Source: Syntrophaceae bacterium
GTDB taxonomy: Bacteria > Desulfobacterota > Syntrophia > Syntrophales > Smithellaceae
NCBI GenBank assembly: GCA_016927935.1
Contig: JAFGLS010000209.1
Span: 1-39,471 of the forward strand
Direction of reading: 5' to 3'
DNA: 39,471 nt
Shown in pieces: positions 24,454 to 32,369 of the stretch (positions within the stretch are counted from its first letter, which is position 1; each line of letters starts with the position of its first letter). The notes beneath the pieces are model-generated. The model saw only the letters and a list, made by a program, of their open reading frames with translations. It had not been told where the DNA came from and searched no databases. The translations under genes and the position numbers were made by a program.

Positions 24454-25101
24454 CTAATGAGACGCAAAATTCAGGAGCAAAATATTTTAGACGAATTATC
24501 CAATTCCTGCATTGTGACAATGATGTGATTTTTTCCCAGTTCTTAATTACGCATTTGTGCTCCTGTATTGTGGGAAGACCCGCCATCCGTGGAAAATAAT
24601 CATACATGTCCAGGCGGTGAGTGGATATTTAAACCATAAAAAATCGGGCGAAGTCGTGAGATTAGTAAAAACTAAAAACGTATTTATTTATTAAAGGGGT
24701 CAAATCTTTACTCTTGACAATTCAAGCAAAACAAAACCCCGAGTGCCAAATTCGGAGATCCATCTTAGTTTTGCCGAACCTTTCAAATCTGCTCTTGACT
24801 CATGTTAGCAGTTTTCTCAAAAGAATAAGGAACGGTTCCCAATAACCCAGTCTATTGGATAGTTCCCCATCCCGAAGTATCGGGATTGGATAGTTCGACT
24901 ATTGCTTCAATCATCGTCACGAATTCTCGGGACTCGATTTTAGCAAGTCTCACTACGACTAAAGCTTCGAACTTCGCTTTACTTGTTCTTAGCAAGGCTC
25001 ACTACTGTTTAATTTTATGTCCTGGATTTACCCTAAATACCCTAAAGGGCACTATAGGGGTACTATGGTAAGCCTACAAGGTTGTGTCGTAATGTCTTTT
25101 C

Positions 25102-25163
25102 TGTCATTTCCGAAGCCCGACGTACTTGCCCGGCTCATGCAGGGTGTCGGGAGAGGAATCTTA
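25102..25163. repeat. Dispersed palindromic repeat unit
   Basis: Runs TGTCATTTCCGAAGCCCGAC to GTGTCGGGAGAGGAATCTTA and closely matches 29602-29650, including the shared GCATGCAGGGTGT.GGGA-type core. Its ends resemble the units at 19220-19372. Confidence 0.65.
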
Positions 25164-25398
25164 AGATGAAAATATATTAAGACTTCTCCCCAGCGTAGCT
25201 GGACTATAGCCGTTGGTCGAATGTCATAACAACGCATCATGATGCAGCCTCTTCGCATGGCATACACCGTGCTTCGCACCGGTATAATAGCTAAGAAGTT
25301 ACGAGATTACCGAGTCGTCCCGACATATCGGGACTCGTCGCCATGACCACAAAAGGATGGTTGGAAAAAACAAAAAATATGTGTATGTCTTTAAGGTC

Positions 25399-25426
25399 TT
25401 GAATTATTTTAGAATGGTATTATTAT
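25399..25426 (+). promoter_or_regulatory. Predicted promoter of clpS-clpA-aat
   Basis: TTGAAT at 25399 and TATTAT at 25421 are separated by 16 bases and lie about 20 bases ahead of clpS. Both hexamers are near consensus. Confidence 0.45.
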
Positions 25427-25445
25427 AGATTCGAAAGGTATAGAT

Positions 25446-25766
25446 GTGGTCATGAGCGAAGAGAAAGTAAAACCAGAAGAAAGTGTCGTCGAAAAAGAGC
25501 GGCAGGAGACCAAGGAGCCTTCTCTTTATCGGGTTATACTGATTAATGACAACTATACCACCATGGATTTTGTCGTTTATGTTCTGGAGACTATATTTCA
25601 TAGGTCGCCCGCTGAGGCGACCAGGATCATGCTGGACGTGCATAAAAGGGGAGCCGGGACATGCGGCGTCTATACGCGGGAGATTGCCGAGACAAAAGTG
25701 ATGGCGGTTCATGAGCTGGCGGCCAGCAATGAATTTCCGCTCAAATGTACTATGGAGAGGGAATGA
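25446..25766 (+). CDS. clpS: ClpS, N-end-rule adaptor of ClpA
   Basis: This 106-residue protein delivers proteins with destabilising N-terminal residues to ClpAP. After a charged, flexible N-terminal 25 residues, the folded core begins with Y-R-V-I-L-I-N-D-N-Y-T-T-M-D-F-V. That segment carries the N-D-N-x-T-T/M motif that binds the N-degron amino group. H-x-x-G-x-G-x-C-G-x-Y/F-T follows, here as H-K-R-G-A-G-T-C-G-V-Y-T. Start is GTG 25446 (AAAGG seven bases ahead) or ATG 25452; two codons differ. The stop overlaps the clpA start (ATGA), so the adaptor and the unfoldase are made together. The gene is the first of clpS-clpA-aat. Confidence 0.95.
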   Translation: MVMSEEKVKPEESVVEKERQETKEPSLYRVILINDNYTTMDFVVYVLETIFHRSPAEATRIMLDVHKRGAGTCGVYTREIAETKVMAVHELAASNEFPLKCTMERE

Positions 25767-28033
25767 TTAATAAAGAATTGAACTTGTTCCTGGATGCGAT
25801 TATCAGGTATGCGAGAAAAAGGCGTCACGAGTACCTGAGCGCCGAACATATCCTGTACGCGCTTGTTCATGATGAGGTCGGCATTGACATCATCACGGGA
25901 TGCGGCGGCGATGTCACGAGGATTAAGGAAGCCATCGAATCATTTTTTGCCAAGAACATCCCTGTATTGTCCCCGGGCAAAGGCTCAAATCCTGTGCCCA
26001 CCGTAGGGTTCCAGCGGGTTATTGAACGTGCAATAAACCATGTCCATTCAGCGGAAAAGGCGGAGGTGGAGTCAGGCGATCTGCTGGCGGCGCTTTACGC
26101 TGAACAAGATTCCTTTGCCGTGCATTTTCTTGAGCAGGAGGGTATTTCGCGTATTGATGTGCTCGAATACATATCCCACAGCCGTACCGATTATGAAGGT
26201 GACGGGCAAAAAGAGTCATCGTCAGAAGAAACGGCACAGGAATCGGAGCAGGGACAGATGGAGCCGAAGCGGCCTGTGTCCAAGGATCCACTGAAGCTTT
26301 ATACGGTCAATCTCAACGAGAAGGCCGCGGCAGGGGAGATAGATCCATTGGTAGGCCGCGGGGTGGAGCTTGAACGCACGATACAGGTGCTTTGCAGGCG
26401 GCGGAAAAACAATATCGTCTTTGTGGGCGAACCGGGAGTCGGAAAAACAGCTCTGGTGGAAGGGCTTGCTCTTAGTGTCCATAAGGGATCTGTGCCTGTT
26501 GTGCTGAGGGATACAAAAATTTACGCGCTCGACATGGGAGCATTGCTTGCGGGCACAAAATACAGGGGAGATTTTGAGGCAAGGCTGAAAGCTACGATCA
26601 AAGGCCTCGAAAAGATCCCCGGCGTTATTCTTTTCATTGATGAGATTCACACCGTGGTCGGAGCAGGAGCTACAAGCGGCGGTTCGATGGATGCGTCTAA
26701 CATCCTGAAGCCGGTGCTCAACTCCGGCAGGCTGCGCTGCATCGGCGCGACCACGTACGAGGAATTCAAAAACAATTTCGAGAAAGACCGCGCCCTTTCC
26801 AGGCGGTTCCAGAAGATAGAAATTTATGAACCCAGCATAGAGGAAACGGTGGATATATTGAAAGGGCTTCGTTCTTATTATGAGGATTTCCATGGCGTCA
26901 GTTACACGGACGGGGCCATTAAGGCTGCCGCTGAACTTTCCGCGAAATACATAAACGATAAATTTATGCCGGACAAAGCCATTGATGTGATTGATGAAGC
27001 TGGCGCGACAAAAAAACTGACGGCTGCCGGCAAAAAAAGGCCTGTCGTCGGTGTGAGGGAGATCGGAAACATTGTCGCTCACATCGCCAAGATACCCTCG
27101 GTTAATATAACGGCTTCTGATATGGAGAAGCTGAAGGATCTGGAAACAGAGCTCAAGCAGGCGGTCTTTGGACAGGATAGCGCCATTCATATGCTGGTCT
27201 CCGCCATCAGGAGGTCGCGCGCGGGACTTGGCACGCCGGAAAGGCCGATAGGCTCTTTCCTTTTCACGGGTCCTACAGGTGTCGGCAAGACCGAAGTATC
27301 GAAGCAGATGGCCAGTGTGCTCGGCGTAAAATTTATCCGTTTCGATATGAGTGAATATATGGAAAAGCATGCCGTGGCGAGGCTGATAGGCGCTCCTCCC
27401 GGTTACATCGGTTTTGACCAGGGCGGGCAGCTGACGGACGCGATCAGGAAGCACCCGTATTCGGTACTGTTGCTGGACGAAATTGAAAAAGCGCACCCGG
27501 ATATCTTCAGTATATTACTGCAGGTTATGGATTACTCCACGTTGACGGATAACAACGGGAAAAAAGCGGACTTCAGGAATGTTATCCTCATCATGACTTC
27601 CAACGCAGGCGCGAAAGAGATGGATAAAGAGACGATAGGATTCGGCGAAAGAAAAGACGATACAGAATCAAAAAGCGACAAGGCAATAAAAAAACTCTTT
27701 AATCCAGAATTTCGTAATCGTCTAGACGCAATAGTTACCTTTAACCCGCTCAAGCCCGCCATTATGAAGAAAGTGGTGGATAAGTTCTTGAATGATCTGG
27801 GAAGGCAGCTCGGAGCGAAAAAGGTCAAAATGGAAGTAAACGGTGCCGTCAGGGATTGGCTTGCCGAAAAGGGCTATGATGACAAGTTCGGTGCGAGGCC
27901 GCTGGCCAGAGTGATTCAGACAGAGATTAAAGACGCGCTTTCCGAGGAGCTGCTCTTCGGCAGACTGAAAAAGGGCGGCTTTGTGAAGGCTAACCTTGAA
28001 GAAGGCAAGATTGTGTTCGAGTTCGGTGATTGA
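25763..28033 (+). CDS. clpA: ClpA, ATP-dependent Clp protease unfoldase subunit
   Basis: This 756-residue protein is the hexameric unfoldase that feeds ClpP. The start at 25763 follows GGAGAGG directly and overlaps the clpS stop; an earlier ATG at 25745 would place coding over that site. The N-terminal adaptor-binding domain (1-145) is followed by an acidic linker. D1 has Walker A G222-E-P-G-V-G-K-T229 and Walker B L-F-I-D-E-I-H. D2 has G-P-T-G-V-G-K-T and L-L-L-D-E-I-E-K-A-H-P-D. The ClpP-docking loop is present as E-T-I-G-F-G-E. There is no ClpB-type middle coiled coil. Length and motifs are normal for ClpA. Its usual ClpP is not encoded beside it. Confidence 0.97.
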   Translation: MINKELNLFLDAIIRYARKRRHEYLSAEHILYALVHDEVGIDIITGCGGDVTRIKEAIESFFAKNIPVLSPGKGSNPVPTVGFQRVIERAINHVHSAEKAEVESGDLLAALYAEQDSFAVHFLEQEGISRIDVLEYISHSRTDYEGDGQKESSSEETAQESEQGQMEPKRPVSKDPLKLYTVNLNEKAAAGEIDPLVGRGVELERTIQVLCRRRKNNIVFVGEPGVGKTALVEGLALSVHKGSVPVVLRDTKIYALDMGALLAGTKYRGDFEARLKATIKGLEKIPGVILFIDEIHTVVGAGATSGGSMDASNILKPVLNSGRLRCIGATTYEEFKNNFEKDRALSRRFQKIEIYEPSIEETVDILKGLRSYYEDFHGVSYTDGAIKAAAELSAKYINDKFMPDKAIDVIDEAGATKKLTAAGKKRPVVGVREIGNIVAHIAKIPSVNITASDMEKLKDLETELKQAVFGQDSAIHMLVSAIRRSRAGLGTPERPIGSFLFTGPTGVGKTEVSKQMASVLGVKFIRFDMSEYMEKHAVARLIGAPPGYIGFDQGGQLTDAIRKHPYSVLLLDEIEKAHPDIFSILLQVMDYSTLTDNNGKKADFRNVILIMTSNAGAKEMDKETIGFGERKDDTESKSDKAIKKLFNPEFRNRLDAIVTFNPLKPAIMKKVVDKFLNDLGRQLGAKKVKMEVNGAVRDWLAEKGYDDKFGARPLARVIQTEIKDALSEELLFGRLKKGGFVKANLEEGKIVFEFGD

Positions 28034-28076
28034 TTCTTTGTATTTGCGTCTTTCGCAACCTTTATAAAAAAGCAGA

Positions 28077-28727
28077 ATGCCCGTTTATTTAATAACCCAA
28101 AAACTTGACTTCCCACCGCCTGAACTGGCCAATGAAAGCGGTTTGCTCGCGGTCGGCGGAGACCTGAGCGTTGAACGGTTGCTTCTGGCCTATTCGATGG
28201 GCATATTCCCCTGGTATTCTGACGGCGACCCCATCCTCTGGTGGTCGCCGGATCCCCGGCTCGTCCTCATCCCCGCGGAATTTAAAATTTCAAAAACCCT
28301 GAGGCAGACCATCAGAAAGGGCAGGTACCGCGTTACAGTTGATGAGGCCTTTGAAGACGTGATCAGGAACTGCGCCACGATCAGGAGAAAAGGGCAGGGG
28401 AATACATGGATAACGGAAGACATGATCAAAGCGTATGTCAGGCTGCATAAAGCCGGTCATGCCCATTCTGTCGAGGCGTGGGATGGCGGTGAACTCGCCG
28501 GTGGTTTATATGGTATTGCGATGGGGAGGGCGTTTTTCGGGGAATCCATGTTCGCAAAAAAGACCGATGCGTCCAAGGTTGCCTTTGCCGTCTATACTGT
28601 CGCTCTCGAAAAAAATGGTTTTGAACTCATTGACTGCCAGGTAACAACAGAGCATTTGAAAAGATTCGGCGCGAGAGAAATCCCCAGAACAGAATTTATG
28701 AAACGTCTGCAGAAAGCCATAAATTGA
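28077..28727 (+). CDS. aat: Leucyl/phenylalanyl-tRNA-protein transferase
   Basis: This 216-residue enzyme transfers Leu or Phe from tRNA to N-terminal Lys or Arg of proteins and so creates an N-degron for ClpS. It shows the family core F-P-W-Y-S-D-G-D-P-I-L-W-W-S-P-D-P-R, then H-S-V-E-A-W and G-G-L-Y-G-I-A-M-G-R-A-F-F-G-E-S-M-F. It ends in the conserved D-C-Q-V. Length is close to other Aat proteins. The ATG lies 43 bases after clpA, without a strong ribosome site. With clpS and clpA it completes the bacterial N-end-rule pathway in one operon. Confidence 0.97.
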   Translation: MPVYLITQKLDFPPPELANESGLLAVGGDLSVERLLLAYSMGIFPWYSDGDPILWWSPDPRLVLIPAEFKISKTLRQTIRKGRYRVTVDEAFEDVIRNCATIRRKGQGNTWITEDMIKAYVRLHKAGHAHSVEAWDGGELAGGLYGIAMGRAFFGESMFAKKTDASKVAFAVYTVALEKNGFELIDCQVTTEHLKRFGAREIPRTEFMKRLQKAIN

Positions 28728-28762
28728 ACCTGAGGGGAAAGCAGCAATTTATCAAAAATAAT

Positions 28763-28790
28763 GCGACGTCCCTTTGTCGCTTTGATTTTG
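28763..28790 (+). terminator. Terminator-like hairpin after aat
   Basis: GCGAC and GTCGC form a five-base-pair stem with an eight-base loop, followed by TTTGATTTTG. It lies 36 bases after the aat stop and could end the clpS-clpA-aat transcript. Confidence 0.4.
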
Positions 28791-28896
28791 AATCACCCTC
28801 GAAATAAATTTAGTATCCTATCAAAAGGAGGAGAAACGAATCAGGCATATTTGTTGCCTTGTATTTGTGGAGATATTTGCAATGGAGGATTGATTT

Positions 28897-29505
28897 ATGG
28901 ATATACGCGAGGAAAATCTATTAAAAATATTTAAATCAGGTAACAAAATTCAAAAGGAAGAGGCGGCATTTGAATTGTGCTGCCTCTATCAGCGGAAAGG
29001 TCAGCCGCAGAAAGCATTGACCATCTTGAAAAATATGCTCGCTGATACCGATGATAATGACAAGGCTGCTGAACATTATCTTAATATAGGACGATTAATG
29101 GAGAATATGGAAGATTTTGTTTCTGCTACTTCTTACTATTACAAAGCAATGGCCTTGGGGCCATCAAATTTGGAAATCTGGTACTTTATCCATAATAATC
29201 TGGGATATTGCCTTAATGTTCTTGGAAAATATAAAGAGGCTGAACAGTTTCTGGAGAAAGCGATAAAAATTCTACCCCCACTGCCCAATGCGTACAAGAA
29301 TATGGGACTTTCTCTTGAGGGGCAGAATTGCTATGAAGAGGCTGCCTTTTATTATATGTGTAGTATGGCAGTATGTCCCGATGATTTGCGGCCAATGCAA
29401 CACCTCGAGAACCTCATATCAAGGCGTAAAGACATGAAATTAGATTATTCCGCTATCAGAAAGTTCATTGGGAATTTTAAAGAATTGGTTAAAGACGGCG
29501 AATGA
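28897..29505 (+). CDS. Tetratricopeptide-repeat protein
   Basis: This 202-residue protein starts eight bases after GGAGG. No signal peptide or membrane segment is visible, so it is probably cytoplasmic. TPR motifs occupy about residues 60-170: A-E-H-Y-L-N-I-G-R-L, then H-N-N-L-G-Y-C-L-N-V-L-G-K-Y-K-E-A, then A-Y-K-N-M-G-L-S-L-E. All are helical hairpins with the A/G-G/Y spacing of TPRs. The N-terminal part also reads as a helical hairpin (Q-K-E-E-A-A-F-E-L...). TPR proteins mediate protein-protein contacts; the partner is unknown. It stands alone between a terminator-like hairpin and a gene-poor region. Confidence 0.85.
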   Translation: MDIREENLLKIFKSGNKIQKEEAAFELCCLYQRKGQPQKALTILKNMLADTDDNDKAAEHYLNIGRLMENMEDFVSATSYYYKAMALGPSNLEIWYFIHNNLGYCLNVLGKYKEAEQFLEKAIKILPPLPNAYKNMGLSLEGQNCYEEAAFYYMCSMAVCPDDLRPMQHLENLISRRKDMKLDYSAIRKFIGNFKELVKDGE

Positions 29506-29601
29506 TGAGAAGAGAAGTAAAGCGATACAGTATGTCCACGCGAATGACGGCGTGTAGGCACAATGGCCGTCCTAAAAGGCAGCGCCGTAATTAGCACAAA
29601 T

Positions 29602-29650
29602 ATCATTCCGAATCCCGACGCACTTACCCGGCGCATGCAGGGTGTTGGGA
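29602..29650. repeat. Dispersed palindromic repeat unit
   Basis: ATCATTCCGAATCCCGACGC to GCATGCAGGGTGTTGGGA matches most of the unit at 25102-25163. The second half of the element is missing here. Confidence 0.6.
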
Positions 29651-29853
29651 AAACCGCCCTGGTTTCTTTTCATTATCCATCATTACATAAAATATTTTAT
29701 CCACCACCCTTCAAAGTAAACCTCAATATATTGAGGGTAACCCTGTCTTTTTAGACATCCGAATTATTCCCGCTTATTAATCTAACCACCTAATATTAAA
29801 AGGCATATTAAAACTTTTTATTTTTAAAGTTGTTGGCAGGGTAATTGCAACTC

Positions 29854-30006
29854 TTATTTTTGTGATGCTGAAAAAGAAAGATAAGAGAGGTAATTAAACA
29901 TAGCCTCTGTTGTCATTCCAGTTAACTCATCAACCCAACCCTCAATCTCCTGGCGTTCACCAGGGAAAGGAGTCATGAGAAGTTGCTTGTATTTAGCGGT
30001 TTCCAT
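29854..30006 (-). CDS. Possible 50-residue protein, doubtful
   Basis: An ATG at 30006 on the - strand opens a 50-codon frame with a balanced composition (M-E-T-A-K-Y-K-Q-L-L start, P-F-P-G-E-R-Q-E-I-E-G-W core). There is no ribosome-binding site at normal distance, and the start codon lies inside a perfect palindrome. It may be a small gene, the relic of a longer one, or chance. Confidence 0.25.
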   Translation of the reverse strand: METAKYKQLLMTPFPGERQEIEGWVDELTGMTTEAMFNYLSYLSFSASQK

Positions 30007-30031
30007 AGAGGTTATGATGCCTCTATGGAAA
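30000..30031. repeat. Perfect 12-base inverted repeat
   Basis: TTTCCATAGAGG and CCTCTATGGAAA flank an eight-base loop (TTATGATG). No T-tract follows on either strand, so it is more likely an operator or a mobile-element end than a terminator. It is about 95 bases upstream of the STAS-like gene. Confidence 0.65.
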
Positions 30032-30126
30032 CCTGCTATTTTTCAAACAAATTGTTTCGCTTAAATAAAAGGGAGTAAAGAATTTTTTTATATTAGTAAT
30101 TATCTTGGCGGAAAAAGGAGGTCGAC

Positions 30127-30594
30127 ATGGGAAACAAGCAAATAGTTAAACAAATGATTGATTTACAAAATAAATCATTTGAAAATTATTTTTTGGCAAC
30201 GGACATGATTAAAGACCAGGCCGCATATCAAATGTCGTCATCTATGAATGAAGGAATTCTTGAAGTTGTCCTTACAGGTAAGTTGACAAACCGTAATGTA
30301 GATAAAATAATAAGCGAATTAATCGTTTTGCAAAAGTCATTGAATACAAATGATGAGTTGATAGATGTCCGAAAGCTCAAGGGGCGTTTTGATTTTTCAG
30401 AAGCAGATATTTTTGTCAAAACTATACCTTCCGACAAACCAAAAATGAATACTGCTTTTGTCGATACGGTGGAGAATGCTGATTATAATTCGTTTTACGA
30501 GATTGTTACGTTGAATGCCGGTCTTTCATTCAAGACGTTCACCGATATAGATATCGCCAGAGCGTGGTTAAAGAGCAGGTATAGTAATAGGTAA
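30127..30594 (+). CDS. STAS/SpoIIAA-like domain protein
   Basis: This 155-residue protein begins five bases after GGAGG. Residues 1-40 form an amphipathic helix with N-K-S-F-E-N-Y-F, reminiscent of phasin-like helices. Residues 42-152 resemble a SpoIIAA-like STAS fold. The order of elements is L-E-V-V-L-T-G-K-L-T, D-E-L-I-D-V-R, T-A-F-V-D and F-T-D-I-D-I-A-R-A-W-L, the last a typical ending of this family. The protein is probably soluble and may bind a ligand or a regulatory partner. It is followed by a csbD-like gene. The fold assignment is moderate; there is no evidence for a phosphorylated serine. Confidence 0.6.
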   Translation: MGNKQIVKQMIDLQNKSFENYFLATDMIKDQAAYQMSSSMNEGILEVVLTGKLTNRNVDKIISELIVLQKSLNTNDELIDVRKLKGRFDFSEADIFVKTIPSDKPKMNTAFVDTVENADYNSFYEIVTLNAGLSFKTFTDIDIARAWLKSRYSNR

Positions 30595-30669
30595 AATATT
30601 GCGGGAAACATTATTATCGGAAAAAAATAGTACAGCAGTCAAATCAAAAAACTAAAGGAGGAGGATATT

Positions 30670-30849
30670 ATGAAATCGAGTTTTAGGGACAAGATGGAAG
30701 GCACGTTTCACCAGATGAAGGGAAAGATCAAAAAGGTTGCCGGAGAATTAAGCGATAATCCGAATTTGGAAGCTGAAGGTGAAGTTGAAAAGATCACCGG
30801 TAAAGCTCAGAAAAAGATAGGCCAGGTCAAGAAGGTTTTTGGGAAGTAG
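30670..30849 (+). CDS. CsbD-like stress protein
   Basis: This 59-residue protein starts after GGAGGAGG, with a spacing of about five bases. It shows the CsbD pattern: D-K-M-E-G-T-F-H-Q-M-K-G-K-I-K-K-V-A-G-E-L-type first half, then E-A-E-G-E-V-E-K-I-T-G-K-A-Q-K-K-I-G-Q-V in the second, both ending in a helix. CsbD proteins are small, very hydrophilic and induced by general stress in other bacteria; their molecular role is unknown. The gene follows the STAS-like gene by 75 bases on the same strand, so the two could be co-expressed. Confidence 0.9.
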   Translation: MKSSFRDKMEGTFHQMKGKIKKVAGELSDNPNLEAEGEVEKITGKAQKKIGQVKKVFGK

Positions 30850-31237
30850 TGGTTATTTTTGAAACTCCAATTCAGAAAGCACAGCACAATCGGTAATAAT
30901 TAATTGCCGAATCCTAACTTATGGAACAAAATCAACTGTAGATTACCCATAAAGAGGGCGATTGGCATGGAGTGGTCTAAAATTAAAGACAGCAGTTGCA
31001 TCAAGTCATAACGGTAAGTGAGACAGCTGAATTTCTCTGTAAGATTTAATTTTAGTACAATAATTTCCTTCTTCTTGTAAAAACAAAATGCTAAATCTAT
31101 GAAAATACAGGCTTTTAATTAGTAATCAATGAATGTATTTTCCTCTTTTAATAAAAACAAATAGTGCTATTATAATAATCGGTTCAAAGGAGAGAAGTTT
31201 GGATATTAATTGTTAGACTTCATCAAGGGGTGCTTAA
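30850..31237. other. Intergenic stretch without a gene
   Basis: AT-rich sequence without a plausible gene. A TATAAT at 31171-31176 could be the -10 of a promoter for the zinc-ribbon gene; the -35 (TTAATA at about 31148) is poor. Confidence 0.45.
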
Positions 31238-31870
31238 ATGGAAGAGAAAAAAGGAATTATCAAAAGGATGTTTTCGTTCTTTAAGAAGAAAGTCGATGAT
31301 AAGGAGATTGAAACAGGCAAAGAAACTTTTGCGGAAAATGAACGCATACCTGCGGATTCAACAGATAAAGTGACTACGGGCCGGGCTGCAAGAAAAACAG
31401 AAAGAAAAAGGGGAGGAATGAAGAAATGTCCTCATTGTGGAGAAGAGATTAAGAATGAGGCTATCAAGTGCCGATACTGTCTTTCTGATTTAAGTTCCGG
31501 CAAGCGTGTTAAGTCAAAACGGGAGAGAGCAAGAGATGATGATTATGATGAGGATGAAGATGAAGATGATGATGAAAGATTTTCTCGCGATTCTGAAAAA
31601 ACATTTCAGTCAAGCAGATTGATGCTTTGGAATTTTTTCTTTCCCGACAAACTGGTTTTGTCCGATAAAGGCTTATCATTCGAAGAAGGTTCACTGTTTA
31701 GCTCCAAGGCACGGCGTATCAATTATCGGGAGGTCGAATCAGTCAGAGTTAATAGAGGCATTTTATTTTCCGATATTCGTATAGCAATAGCTAAAAAAAA
31801 GCCGATTTTATTGGATGGTCTGTGGGAAGATGAAGCGAAAGAAATTAAAGATATTATTCGGTCATTCTAG
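31238..31870 (+). CDS. Zinc-ribbon protein with C-terminal PH-like domain
   Basis: This 210-residue cytoplasmic protein has AAGGGG eight bases before the ATG. Residues 1-60 are charged. A zinc ribbon follows: C64-P-H-C67 and C78-R-Y-C81. A highly charged linker comes next, first basic (87-99), then a run of Asp/Glu (100-113). Residues about 125-210 look like a bacterial PH-like domain: K-L-V-L-S-D-K-G-L-S-F-E-E-G-S, then I-N-Y-R-E-V-E-S-V-R-V, and a final helix K-E-I-K-D-I-I-R-S-F. The N-terminal helix M-F-S-F-F-K-K-K could touch a membrane. The function is unknown. The combination suggests a small regulatory or binding protein; no partner is evident from the neighbours. Confidence 0.7.
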   Translation: MEEKKGIIKRMFSFFKKKVDDKEIETGKETFAENERIPADSTDKVTTGRAARKTERKRGGMKKCPHCGEEIKNEAIKCRYCLSDLSSGKRVKSKRERARDDDYDEDEDEDDDERFSRDSEKTFQSSRLMLWNFFFPDKLVLSDKGLSFEEGSLFSSKARRINYREVESVRVNRGILFSDIRIAIAKKKPILLDGLWEDEAKEIKDIIRSF

Positions 31871-31899
31871 CAAGAATAAGGGAATAAGGGACGGTTGTA

Positions 31900-32004
31900 C
31901 TAGCTCACTAATTCGGTAACTTTTTGGAGCTTATCAAAAGGTGTTTCATAGTTCAATCCGCCGTGTCTCCTGAGATGATTATACTCAAAAAGATATCTCC
32001 CCAT
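31900..32004 (-). pseudogene. C-terminal relic of an IS481/IS3-like transposase
   Basis: The - strand encodes F-E-Y-N-H-L-R-R-H-G-G-L-N-Y-E-T-P-F-D-K-L and then a TAG. This is the usual tail of integrase-core transposases (the Y-N...R-x-H-x-x-L...T-P region). Only about 34 codons remain; the rest upstream is lost, with a stop in the frame before it. It lies among short GGGACAG-type repeats. Confidence 0.7.
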
Positions 32005-32049
32005 CTGTTACTTTACTTCATTTAAATCTTTAATTAGGAAATTAGGGAC

Positions 32050-32076
32050 GGAAATTAGGGACAGCGCCCTATTTCC
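32050..32076. repeat. REP-like hairpin
   Basis: GGAAA(T)TAGGG and CCCTATTTCC form a ten-base-pair stem with one bulge and a six-base loop. A second ATTAGGGACGG copy lies just upstream. The TTAGGGACAG part recurs at 37581-37590, beside the first RAYT gene, so this is probably a solitary RAYT-associated repeat. Confidence 0.5.
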
Positions 32077-32369
32077 AAAGCCGTCATATATATCCCAGGT
32101 CGCTTCGCGATTGAATAGGGGGATACGACCGCTGTCAGCATTATTTTTTAGAATACATTGTAAAATAGAAATTGTTATATTAAAATCAGCAAACAATTTT
32201 TGAATGGTTAGCTTCACACGATTTTTGCATTCACTGCAGTGAAGAATAGGAATGAATTTTATGGATTTAGGGGAATATAAAAGAGCAAACCCCGATAGAA
32301 GCAATGCGTCGCACAAGGCAAGCAGCGGGCTTTCTAACGGGGTAAAATTAATATCCACGGGGTAACAAC

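Larger units (their letters stand above)
24344..25445. other. Gene-poor stretch with palindromic repeats and a possible attachment scar
   Basis: No convincing gene is present in these 1.1 kb. Seen are a tRNA-end-like sequence at 24437-24453 and a GGGGTCAAATCTTTACTCTTGACA block near 24697, of the type found beside RAYT genes. Short palindromes include CCCGAAGTATCGGG near 24873 and CGAGTCGTCCCGACATATCG near 25310. A dispersed repeat unit lies at 25102-25163 and a promoter at 25399-25426. It marks the change from the defence-rich part to core-like genes. Confidence 0.6.
29506..30126. other. Gene-poor stretch
   Basis: These 620 bases hold a dispersed repeat unit (29602-29650), a possible 50-codon frame on the - strand (29854-30006) and a long palindrome (30000-30031). 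I see no other gene and no RNA gene. Confidence 0.55.

Noticed and set aside
24410-24607. A 65-codon open frame on the - strand in the repeat-rich gap
   Set aside because: No ribosome site, odd composition, and it covers the tRNA-end-like sequence.
26222-27496. A 424-codon open frame on the - strand
   Set aside because: It lies wholly inside clpA, which has all its family motifs; the composition (many R, H, C) is typical of a shadow frame.
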